The translations under genes were made by a program, and so were the position numbers. Below are positions 11,189-22,000 of a stretch of DNA of 64,000 nucleotides, one piece after another. Under the pieces are notes generated by a model. That model worked only from the letters and a program-made list of their open reading frames with translations. It was not told the origin of the DNA and made no database searches. Source of the stretch: Bidens hawaiensis (lineage: Eukaryota > Streptophyta > Magnoliopsida > Asterales > Asteraceae); contig JAIQDT010000834.1 in assembly GCA_021521415.1 (NCBI GenBank), forward strand, positions 248,001 to 312,000, read 5' to 3'. Each line of letters starts with the position of its first letter. Position 1 is the stretch's first letter.

Positions 11189-13014
11189 TGTCACACCCTC
11201 ATCTCGGGCATGGGTGTGCGACCAACAGTTGGTACCACATTTGTAAATAAATCAGAGTTAGTGGATTAAAGCGGAAAATATGATTGCGTGGATTAAATAT
11301 ATCAAAACACGGGATTTTAAAATATCCGGTTAGCGTTTACAAAGATTACTTGTTTTATACAAAAACCACCATTCATATTTTAATATTAACAAAATGATCT
11401 GAGCCATCAGATCGCCTAGATGTCACTTCTTCCTTTCCAAGCGGCTAATCTTCTTTACATGTAAAATGTTTAGAAAATACGTCAGCAACACATGCTGGTG
11501 AATAAGCTGACGCATAAAATATTTTTCTTTACTTGATTACCCTCGAAACATAACTTAGGTCCGGATCATCGTGACTTAGGAATATTCAAGTTAAAACAAA
11601 ACACAATTATAAACTTAAGTTCTACACGAACCACTCAGCAAACACCGCAACGTTCGATATTACTTAGATATCATCAGTATACACATGATTACCCTCACTC
11701 AGACGTAACTTAGGTTCGGCCCATTGTGGTGGAGGCTCATAACCAAGTGTGGCGTGGTGTGCCCACTGACTTTTTACCACATATGTAAGGATCCAAACAA
11801 ACGTACACGACAGCCTGAGGGCTAGCGATTACTTTTGTTATAATATTTTAGAGATACGTAATCTCATGTATTTCATGTATTTGACTCGATTAAAAAAGTT
11901 TATAAAGTTAGGAGTATTCACCTTTCTTGAAAAAATCAGCTTCAATACACTGATCGGTTCTTCCTTAGCTATCTCGGACCTATAGTAAGAGTATAAACTT
12001 TTATTAGTACCGGATCTTTAATCCAGCTTAAGACATTTAGTCTCTTTTATATACTCTTTACCTCGGTAATATTTTCTTTTAAACCTTTAGCTTAAATACT
12101 CTTTCATTCTTTTATAAGGTAAAAATCTTTAATTTGACTTATTTACTTTTCTAACACTATGTTTCTTCTTCTTGAAGAAACGTATACTTTAATCTTTTAC
12201 TTATTATTTAAGAAACTAAAATAATAATATTATCAATAACAAAGATATCATTTTTATCACATTTCTTTACTTATATTTTCTTTATTCATTTGTTCGAGGT
12301 ATCGAGTATACCCTCGACTTAGGGTTTAAGCCTTTTAATATTTTATTATTATTTTATTCGGGCATTATGCCTACCTTGCTTTGCTTATTAAACCCTAGGA
12401 ACTTGGGCAAAAATTTGACACCTTTACCCTTTTTAGCTTCTTTGATCAACACCCTCCTTGGCACGCGAATCTAAGCACACCAAAATCTTCACAACACGTC
12501 GACACGCACTTCGAGGCGGGGCGTCGAGTCGTCTCGGGATAGCATGCTCTTCAAGATAACGTCATCGGTGTGTGGTACGGATTTCGAGGTAATGTCGGTT
12601 TAGGGCACAAATTACGAGGTGGTTTCATTGGCACGTTTTTCGAAGTAGAGATATGTTTTAGAGAGAGAAAGAGTGTGTGAAATTTGGTGTGAGGGAGTGA
12701 GAGGGATGGAGGCCTCCTTTTATAGGAAAATTTGGGGACCCATCGCGATACGTGATGGTCCCTTGATCACGCTGTCGCGTATCGCGACGTAGGTGGACTG
12801 AGTCACCCATAGGCTTGCTACGTGGAGGACGCAGTGCCACATGTGGACACGTGGTGGGACTCGTGTCCGTCTGTCAGACCACATCATCGCGATACACGAT
12901 GACGTTTGGTCCAAGGCCGTCGCGTATCGCGATCAGGCCAGATGACGGATTTTCCTTTTTGGCTTTTAAGTTTGAAATTTAACATTTTTAACCCGATAAT
13001 TTCATGATGTTACA
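11189..13014 (-). repeat. 5' LTR of gypsy-2
   Basis: On the minus strand it starts TGTAACATCATGAAA and ends GGTGTGACA (1826 bp). Upstream of its TATA box are four copies of a near-palindrome related to ATCGCGTATCGCGAT (12733-12940). Downstream are about five copies of a word like CCTCGAARTSCGTGCC (12480-12650). It shares these words and GTCTGACAGACG-type stretches with the gypsy-3 LTR. Confidence 0.85.
12717..12725 (-). promoter_or_regulatory. TATA box of the gypsy-2 LTR
   Basis: CTATAAAAG on the minus strand, between the near-palindromic word array and a pyrimidine-rich stretch (CTCTTTCTCTCTC) typical of plant transcription starts. A good match to the plant TATA consensus. Confidence 0.6.
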
Positions 13015-13940
13015 CCTATTCCATGGATAGATTAGCACGAATCTATGTAAACAACATCATTGCATTGCATTGAGTGCATCCGTCTATCAATTCTGATCAA
13101 GACAGCTGTTTCACGTCTCACTTCTAGAAAAGTTTTCTACAAGCGTTAGGAACCCGCTAAATCTTAGCGTTGCTTGTCATCATCAAACCGATGGGAAAAG
13201 TGAAAGAACAATTCAAACGCTTGAAGATATGCTCCGAGCTTGTGTGATTGACCAAGGTGGAAATTAGGACGACCCTCTTCCCCTAATGGAATATTTGTAT
13301 AAAAATAGTTATCACACAAGTATTCAAGCCACACCGTTCGAAGCGTTATACGGCCAAAAATGTAGAGCGTCCGTATGCTGGTTTGAAACTGGAGACAATC
13401 AAATGTCTGGACCCAAGATAGTCCAAGAAACCACAGATAAAATATTACAAATCCGAGAACGACTTAAGACGGCACGAGACTAACAAAAGAGCTACGCTGA
13501 TATCCGTCGTAAACCATTAGAATTCAAAGTAGGCGATAGAGTCTTATTGAAAGTTTCACCTTGGAAAGGCATTGTTGGCTTCGATAAGAAAGGAAAGTTA
13601 AGTCCACGTTTTGTTGGACCACTTGAAGTACTCGAGCGAATGGGTACACTTACCGTCTGCGACTATCCGAAGAAATGAAATGGATACACGATGTATTCCA
13701 CGTCTCTAATCTGCGTAAATGTCTAGCTGACGAATCCTTGTCAATGCCCTTAAAAGATGTCTAAATAATTGAAAACCTCAAATTCGTAGAACGACCTTTA
13801 TAATTTGAAGATTCTAAAACAAGTAAATTTAAACGACGTGACTAAAATTGGTGAATGTAAAATGGGACTATCGAAGAGGCCCCAAGTACACTTGGGAGTT
13901 AGAATCCGAAATGAAGAAAAAGTACCCCCACTTATTTTAA
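13015..13940 (+). pseudogene. gypsy-3 integrase C-terminal part
   Basis: Begins abruptly at the gypsy-2 insertion with integrase-like MDRLARIYVNN, then the catalytic-Glu region [18 protein letters not shown]. It continues with [35 protein letters not shown] and KLSPRFVGPLEVLERMG, ending with a YTWELESEMKKKYPHLF-type tail and TAA at 13938-13940. It is a clear paralogue of the gypsy-1 integrase end. Several stops and frameshifts (for example near 13267, 13483 and 13660) make it non-functional. Confidence 0.85.
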
Positions 13941-13966
13941 AAAGCGAATCTCGTGGACGAGATTCA

Positions 13967-13983
13967 TTCCAAGGTGGGGAGGA
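13967..13983 (+). other. polypurine tract of gypsy-3
   Basis: CCAAGGTGGGGAGGA immediately before TGTAACA at 13984. Its position after the integrase stop and before an LTR start supports the call. Confidence 0.7.
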
Positions 13984-14540
13984 TGTAACATCACGAAAAT
14001 TTTCACTGACCCATCGCGTATCGCGATGGATTAGAAGAAAACCAATCGCGTATCACTATGGGTATATTACAAAACCCAAGAAAGGAAGGTATTATGATAC
14101 GCGATACCTTTAAGCCGCAACGTCATCGCGTATCGCGATGACGTAGTCTGACAGACGATGACACGTGCCCCGCCACGTGTCTCCACGTGGGACTGTGTGT
14201 CCAACCACGTGGCAAGCCTATTGGTTACCCGACAAGGCTAGTCGCGATACGCGATGGCCTCCCAAGCTCCCATCGCGTATCGCTAAGGAATAAAATAATA
14301 TTAAATATGCTGATGACTCATCGCTATACGCGATATCGTATCGACGTTGTCTTCTCAAAGTGCCGAAAACCCGAAGCCTCGAAATCCGTGCCAAAAACCC
14401 GAATCCCCCTCAAAGTGCGTGCCATCAATCGACGTTGTCTTGAAGTACGTGCCACCCCAAGATGACCCGACACCCGCCTCGAAGTGCGTGCCAACAAAGC
14501 TCGACAATCGGCGTGCATTGATTTATGTGTGGGTTAAGAC
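13984..14540 (+). repeat. 3' LTR of gypsy-3 (right end unresolved)
   Basis: Starts TGTAACATCACGAAAAT right after the polypurine tract. It holds about seven copies of the near-palindrome ATCGCGTATCGCGAT (14010-14340), CACGTG boxes near 14163-14210, and about five copies of CTCGAARTSCGTGCC-like words (14350-14500). No convincing ...CA end is visible, so the right boundary is only where similarity to the gypsy-2 LTR fades. Confidence 0.7.
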
Positions 14541-15394
14541 TTGGTAATTCAAGGTTAATCCTTTAAGACTCAACTAATCTTAATTGGTATTTTAGGCAAC
14601 ATACAAAGATTATTTTACTAAAGTATCCAGGGCAATTCATTTAGTAATTTATGTGATTGTCTCATCTTTAACGTGAGTTAACTTATCTTTATTTAAAACC
14701 ACTTGCTTATATAAAATGATGTTTTAGTCAAAGGGGTTAAGAGTCATCTCTTTCTTTAACTATCATGAAATAACATGCCTAGCTATGTTATTATCACATT
14801 TAATTACCATAGTAAGCTTAAGATCACATATTTACTAATCAACTATCAAACCTATTTAAGATGAGTTTTAACCAAGATGATACCCTTTTATATTTAATTT
14901 TCTTTCTACATTAAAATATGAAAACCCCAAAAATATTGTCATTTAATTTATGTCTACTGGAACTTATTTACTAAAAACCATAAACAAAACAAAAATGATC
15001 TTTACTTCCGGTTAAATAAATACAACGATTTAGTAGTAAAACTCTATAAGTTTGTCTGTTGATCTATACTTGGTTCTTACCAATACTTTACTATATACAC
15101 GATAGGTGCACTTGCATATATTGTGTGTGGTCTAGTAAAGATAATAATCATTTTTATACATTTAAAACTCAACATTGAGTGAACAAACTTTTGAAAAAAT
15201 TAGCATCTTTTTCTACTACTTCCACACTACATCACTTACCTTGGGTAACACTAGTCATGTATATATTTTAAATATAAAGATACAAATGTATCTCACATTT
15301 TTATATTTTTATTTTTTGAGAATAGTTAATTTATATGTTCACCATCTCTATCCTACAACCAAAAATAGTTCTCTTATCTATCGTTATTAATCTC
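14541..15394. other. AT-rich sequence, no gene seen
   Basis: No protein-like frame, RNA gene or clear repeat recognised. Part of it may be the undetected remainder of the gypsy-3 LTR. Confidence 0.5.
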
Positions 15395-15397
15395 TAA

Positions 15398-15779
15398 GAG
15401 TGGTGAGGGTGCAATCCTAAGGGTTAAAAAAATACCATAAGACCCGACCAATCATGCATGATTACCTCATTTTTATCCTGAACTACCATGAATTATCCTA
15501 AGAGATGGGCACACAACCCTATAAGTACACTAAAGAATTTTAATTGTTTTGTTGTATATAATACATTTTGATTACAACTTACAACATAAACATATGAGGG
15601 AAAAAGTTAAAAGAGAAACAAAATAGGTGTGAATGTATAGAAGAGAGTGATAAACAAGTGGGTTCTATTAACCTTGAAAGCTATCCATAAAGAAGTTGAC
15701 GGGGATGACGGCAGGCCGACGGTGTCATCGAACTATCCTCACCACCCCGACCTAGTGTCTACTTCCGCCCTCACCACCC
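15398..15779. mobile_element. Tourist-like MITE (PIF/Harbinger type)
   Basis: Terminal inverted repeats GAGTGGTGAGGGTG (left) and CGCCCTCACCACCC (right; reverse complement GGGTGGTGAGGGCG) bound a 382-bp segment flanked on both sides by TAA (15395-15397 and 15780-15782). A 3-bp TAA/TTA target duplication is the hallmark of PIF/Harbinger elements. The interior has no coding capacity, so it would depend on a transposase elsewhere. Confidence 0.75.
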
Positions 15780-15782
15780 TAA

Positions 15783-16373
15783 CACAAGACCTATCTTGAT
15801 TGCTTATTTTTTTGAATTAAAGTAAAACATTCTAGACACGTAAAAAACATTTCTCCATGTTGACAAATTAAACTGTTTTGGCTGAATACTGTCAACTTTA
15901 TAAATATTCTAAGAGCATCTTTTTAATACTTGTATGCGCGCTTACGGTTACCTATGGAGAAAATTCCCAAAATATCCATTTCAAATATTGATTTTCCAAT
16001 ATTGTCCTACTTTTCAAACAATACCCGAAATGTCTACGAAACGAGCAGATCGAGTAGAAAAGAAGTCAAGACGGGTTTTGGTATAGCCAATGAAAACCGA
16101 ACACATGTCACTAAAGCTAACGGGCCGACTATTACGTTAAACAATACACTCGCCCAAGATCAAAAACTAGACGCCAACAAAGTAGCTTGCCCGACGACTG
16201 AATTAACATTATTGTCGGGGCGAGTAGATCATTAATCAAGAAACCCATGCCGAGTAGATGATGAAACACGTGCATATCATGAACCATGAATAGTGAAGGT
16301 TATAAAAAAAACTTGGCCGACTAATATGTTAAATGAAATGTGATGGCCGAGTAGATCATGAAATATGAGTCCT
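15783..16373. other. non-genic stretch with an unassigned 101-codon frame
   Basis: An ATG frame runs 15930-16235 (101 codons) but matches no family I know, and its composition is not clearly coding. Short repeats of CCGAGTAGATCAT-type lie at about 16215, 16250 and 16347. I do not call a gene. Confidence 0.4.
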
Positions 16374-17232
16374 AGTGGTTTTCCATGTAAGCAACGAGGT
16401 GTACATCTGTGGTGACTGGATCGGCTATCTTAAATGGCTGGATCCAAGTTTACCGTCACGTGGAGACCATCTTAGATACTTGGAAACTCCCTACTTTCAT
16501 TCACTCCAAACTCATGAGTGTACTTCTTTGAAGATGCAAATATGATTTAAAAGAATGCAACTTTAGTTGATTGAATATAACATACTTTGAACACTATTCT
16601 TACTAGTATTCTCGTGCAAAATAAGTCATATGAGTTGATAATTTAGATTCTATGAAAAAAAAAGAACACCAATACTTTTTCCGTATATTTTTATCCAACC
16701 TTTCAATTCACAACTCTTCAATCTTTCTCAAATAACTACCTCAAGTTCATAAATTTTTAATGGTGATTTGCACTTGTTGTCAATATGTTGTTTTTTGCAC
16801 CTTCTGGATTAATCGCAACCCGGAAGTAGACTCTACTCATGTCCACAATATTTAAGAACCCTAATTTTCCTTGTTAATCTTCACCAATTTTCTTAAATTT
16901 CAAATATTTTATAGGGTTCCAAATGTAAAAAATTTCATGGTTGAATAGACCAGGTCATGTGTGATCGTGTCGTAGCCATTATTCCTAGACTTTTGTGTTC
17001 TAAAAACATGCTTGAATATGAAGTTACTATCCTTTCTAGCAAAGCACCATGTGAAAAACAAACTTGAAGAACAGTTAATGAAAGTAGGGAGTTCAATCTA
17101 GCTATATTAAATGATTGGTCTCATGTTATGGTGCCATATGGCGAAATGATGTGTAAGGTAATAAACTTGGATCCAGCCATCTGAGATGGCTGATCCAGAT
17201 GCACACGTCATCGCTTACGTGGAACGCCACTA
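16374..17232. mobile_element. unclassified element with ~70-80-bp imperfect inverted repeats
   Basis: The left arm (16374-16453) and right arm (17161-17232) are inverted copies with a ~9-bp length difference. Both run from AGTGG through TTCCAYGTAAGC and GTGTRCATCTG to GGCTGGATCCAAGTTTA. The right arm contains the palindrome AGCCATCTGAGATGGCT, and a related piece recurs outside at ~17255. There is no coding capacity inside. Long arms suggest a Mutator-like or foldback element, but I could not find a target duplication. Confidence 0.5.
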
Positions 17233-17825
17233 TAATAGATAAACTCAATTCAGCTATCTCAGATGGCTAGATACCTAAAATCCATTTGATCTATTGTGAG
17301 ATACCTAGAAACCACTATTTTCTTAATAAACCGGCCTACTGGTTTTTAAAATAAGGGGCAATTTCATATATACCCTTACAAATATTAAAAATATCATATA
17401 TATCCATGCAAAACTAAAAATATCATATATGCTATTACAAAGTTATTAATATATCATATATTCCTAATTCATAAAAAAAGTTAAATAATGACCATATTAC
17501 TCTAGTTTGATTAGATGCGATTAAAGGTTTACAATTTTGAAGAAGTAACGAAATGCCATAAACCTTCGAATGGTTTGTAATTTTGAAGAAGTAACGAAAA
17601 GCGATTTGGTTGTCGTTAAATGTGAGAAACGTTAATTCAAATTAAAATAATAACATACGGTATAAACACATTATGTAATAAAAAGGGGTAGAATGGTGTA
17701 TTCGTTAAAAAATGGGCATATATGAAAATTGAATATTTTGAAAAATAACGGTAAAATGTTCATTTATGAAATTATTATTAATGAATAGGGGTATAGAGCA
17801 AAGTTATAATAAGAAGTAAATTTTT
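17233..17825. other. AT-rich sequence, no gene seen
   Basis: Simple tracts such as repeated ATATCATATAT words (17360-17470) and a short duplicated phrase AATTTTGAAGAAGTAACGAAA at ~17534 and ~17580. No gene evidence. Confidence 0.5.
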
Positions 17826-17983
17826 TCTAAGAAGTGTGTTCTCACCATTAGATCTAATAAAATACACCGTACAATAAACACACCGCAACTAAAATAAAAC
17901 ATACCGTCCAATAAACACACTTTTCATATCCTCCGTCAGATCAACATATCGAATGCACCAGATTACTTCTTACACTTCTTAGA
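17826..17983. mobile_element. possible short MITE
   Basis: Inverted ends TCTAAGAAGTGTG (left) and ACACTTCTTAGA (right) bound ~158 bp without coding capacity. No clear target duplication, so the call is tentative. Confidence 0.35.
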
Positions 17984-19080
17984 TACACTCCACTTCTAAT
18001 TATAACCTCACCCTAGGGGTATATATGATACTCTAATTGTTTTATAAAGGCATATTTAATATTTTAGTTACTTTGTAATGACATGACATTTGTAACGTGT
18101 GAAAAATATATATGAAATTAGTCCTTAGAATAAAATCAATCAACCCCACCATATTCTCTTTGTTTGTCGTCAACCCCTTCCCTAATCGGTGGACGGGGGT
18201 AGTGGAGCTTTCTCCGTCATGACGGTGCAAGTTGAATACAATTTCGGATGGAACACTTTAGCAAAGAGTTGGAACAACTTGCATAATTTCTCGAAAAGAA
18301 AAGGAAAAAACCAAAAGTGAATTTTCGACTTGTTAAAAACACCAAAGAACTATATTGTAATTTATTCATTCAAAATATTAAGTTAAGTTTCTTAGGCATA
18401 CAGATTAAGATGTGAAAGACAATCACCGAACGACAAATTAACATTTTGCGTTGAGCCATTTGGTAATTACTAGAGAAACTCATAATAATCCAAGTAAAAT
18501 ATGAGAAACTGAAACAACAATAAGTCAATAATCTGTTGGTGATAACTGATAGATCACTAATATAATAATGGAAATCTTTGAGTATGATATGATAACAAAA
18601 GGATCACCTACACATATAAGACTGTGTATGAGATTTTTGACAGATTTTTAGATGCTGTATATTGAAGAATTTACAAATACATATAGCTGCCGGTAATCCC
18701 ACGAAAAAGTGTATTCTACATACTAAATTAAGAGACTAGAACGATATAAATAAAGCGGAATACATTCTTATATACGTGTACGATTACAACGAGCTCAAAT
18801 TTAAAAATTATTCCATACAATGGAAAGAACACTTACAATGCACATGCATCAATCTATTTATGTGAACAGCGTACATCATTATACCCATCATACTCGTATA
18901 TATAACTAATATAGGATACCGTTTACTGTATTTCTTTATTCCATCATTCTCGGGCCTATTGGTTCCTTCCGAGTAAATAAAACAAAAAGAAGGATATAAA
19001 CTCATAACACTTAAAAGTTAATAAATAAGTTGCTCGAAAGATGATACCGGATACCATCGAACTATATGTGTAATGACCAC
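17984..19080. other. 3' intergenic region of the expansin gene, no gene seen
   Basis: AT-rich with no protein-like frame. The part nearest 19080 would hold the 3' UTR and poly(A) signals of the expansin, which is read toward lower coordinates. I cannot place the cleavage site. Confidence 0.5.
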
Positions 19081-22000
19081 TTAACGAAACTGGCCGCCGG
19101 TGTAGGTTTGTCCAAATGACCAACCACGAGGGGCCACGTTGTAGGACACTACACTTCTACCATCACTTGTGGTGACCTTAAAGGATAGTGCTTGCCCATT
19201 GAGGTAACTATTGCTTTGCCAGTTTTGCCCCCAGTTTCTTGACATCGGTTGCCATGCTGTTCTTGACCCCTTTATGAACACAGATCTTACATCTCCAGCA
19301 TCACCAACATTTGTGATAAGGACCAGGTTGAAGTATGAATGTCCGTTTATTGTGAACCTAATCCCACCACTTCTCCTGCAGGGTACCCTGGAGAGAGCAT
19401 GAATTTAAAGATTGAGTAGATTATTAAAAAAAAAGTAAAGGGGTTGTGCCTCTGTGCATGTATCTTATAAAAGAAGCTAGTTGTATAGTTTGCAAAGGGG
19501 TTGTGATTGATAAAGAATAAATATACTTGAAAAGAGTGGACAATTATGAAATTAATTTGAAGCTGTTTATTAAGTTCAAATTTGAAACTTTATACAATAT
19601 GATGCTGCATTTTCAATCTCTTGATAACTCATGTACTCCTGTGTGACAAGATTGTATTATTGCTCACCCTGTCAATTCGATTGGGCACTCAAAAGGTTCA
19701 CATGGTTGACAAATCCAAATCCTTCTGTATATATTATTATCTATATAGTACTTGTAGTGTCATGATATGACCAAAAAACATGTGTTGGTTTTCTTGATTG
19801 TAACTACCCTCAATACGATGTCAACCGTCTATATTGATTTTGATATTCCATGCATGACTAACTCAAAAACACAATTATGGAGGAAACCCAGCACTATAGA
19901 ACCGTTATATTCGAGTGAAAACCAAATCTAACTAAACTTACACTCAATAATGCTACACATGAATTATTTAAACATTGTTATATTTCCACCTGTGTATTTA
20001 TAGTCTATAAATATATAATAATGATACGTTCATAACTTTAATAGAACCAAAATGCATCTATACAATTTGGCTATAATAAACTAGCTAATATATTATGCAT
20101 TATCTAATACTCAGCTAATATATTATGCATTCTCTAATACTTTCATGATACTTAACGTTATACGCTTAATAAGGGGTGTTAATCGTGCCTAGTTGATGGA
20201 CTGCGTGTTGGTGGCTTGAGAGGTTCACATGTCATTACTATTCGTGTCAAATATTTCAATGCTAGCCCGCACATATACAAATTCAGGACAACCAGAAAAT
20301 GACATGTTTAACTCATTTATCAAAAAGAAACAAAAAAAACTAAAATAGTCTCTTATAAACAAAATGGATATAATTTAGAGCCGACATATATAACAAATAA
20401 GTAATATGAATTTAATTTTTATAGAAATTTAAAAAAAACTTAAAATTGAATTGGAATTTGCAAGAGAATATTCAGACAAATGAAAAATGGAAAAAAAACA
20501 TATACAAAACTATAATTAAAAAAATTTAAATACTAATTAAATGGGTTAACGGGTTAACTCAAACTCGGTTATGTTTATTCATTTCGGGTTCGGTCGTGTT
20601 CATAATAATAATAATAATGATAATAATAATAATATTATGAAAGAAAGAAAGAAAAATGTACTGGCCGACAATTAGATAAAAAAGGAAAATAAAAAAGAAA
20701 TATTCAACTGAATGTGATTTTCATGGCGTAACCGACGGAAGAAAGATGAAAGAACCAACCGTGGCGATGAGCAGAGATATTGCAAACGTAAATATACGAA
20801 ATAATTGCCACAACGTGGCTATAAGCCAACACGATTACTTTTGTGACGTAAGGCACCGACAAATACCACATAAATTAATAAAAGTATTTTTTTAACGCTC
20901 AACAAATTCTTTAAATGAAGTAGTTGCCTTCGATCCGGACGAAACCTTCATCAAAGGCCAACGCGCGTGAATACTTATCTTAATGCACGATAGTGTGGTA
21001 AGATAAAACTTGTTATGTTTAAATATCTAACTAGTGAACGCTGCCATCTACTCGCCTAGTCTCCTATCATCACCTAGTGTAGCTAAATCTAAATAATATG
21101 ACCAAATCAAACCTGACTCATTTAAAATACCAAGTCTCTTCTTTACTACTTCATCGTAACCTTATTTGCAATGAAAATGGGTAATAGGATAAATTTGAGC
21201 ATTTGACTGCATATAAAATAATAAAGTCTCTAAGGTATTACTCCCTCCGTCCCATTATAAGTGTTCATGTTTAAAAAACAAAAATTTTAAGGTGGATTGA
21301 ATATTTACTTTTTTTCTTACCAAATGACAATAATGTAATTGAAAAGTGGGTCTATCAGTATTGTTTATTAATGTTAGTTATGTGTTTTTAAGAGTAACTT
21401 TGGAAATTGACTAATAAATTTTGAAAGTTGACACTTGTAATGTGACAAATATAAAAAAAAATGTGGACACTTATAATTGAACGGAAGAAGTATAAAATAA
21501 CTATAAATGGTATTAAAATAAGGCATAAATAATTTTGATTATCTCTATGCCACTTTTTAATAACTAAGGTACGGTGTAAATAACTTTAGCTCGACTGGTA
21601 CTTGAAAAAACAAACAAACATTTGGCTTTGAGATCATTGTTTCAAGCGCAAATCCGATCTCACCCGGGTTTTACGTGAGTGCGTCTCTAAATGATGGGTT
21701 TTCCCGAAACTGGAGATGGTGGCCTTGGGATATTCGACGTTGTTTGCGATTATGAGTGTATAGTTTAAAATACCCCGGATAGCCTGGTTTTATTCGTTGT
21801 TTGTTAAAATAAACACAATTAGGCTATGATAGTTTAAATTAAGATACCAAGTACACATAATTTCAATATGAAAAATAGCAAATCGTATTACAGTGATACA
21901 GTCCTGGTACTTTCATTGTCAAAAAGAAAATTCTTTATTGGATGTTCATAAAGACATATTTGCCCTTATAGAATACGGTGTAATGAAAATATCACGAATT

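Larger units (their letters stand above)
9449..13014 (-). mobile_element. gypsy-2: partial LTR retrotransposon (minus)
   Basis: Read on the minus strand: complete 5' LTR (13014 to 11189), iMet-type primer site (11185-11173), a start codon at 11041 and a damaged coding region to 9862. No protease, reverse transcriptase or 3' LTR is present; the 3' part is cut off at the gypsy-1 junction. The left flank is lost, so no target duplication can be checked. On the right it interrupts the gypsy-3 integrase at 13015, so it inserted into gypsy-3. Its LTR resembles that of gypsy-3. Confidence 0.8.

Noticed and set aside
15930..16235. 101-codon ATG frame as a small gene
   Set aside because: No recognisable motif and no splice or promoter context; length is within chance for this window.
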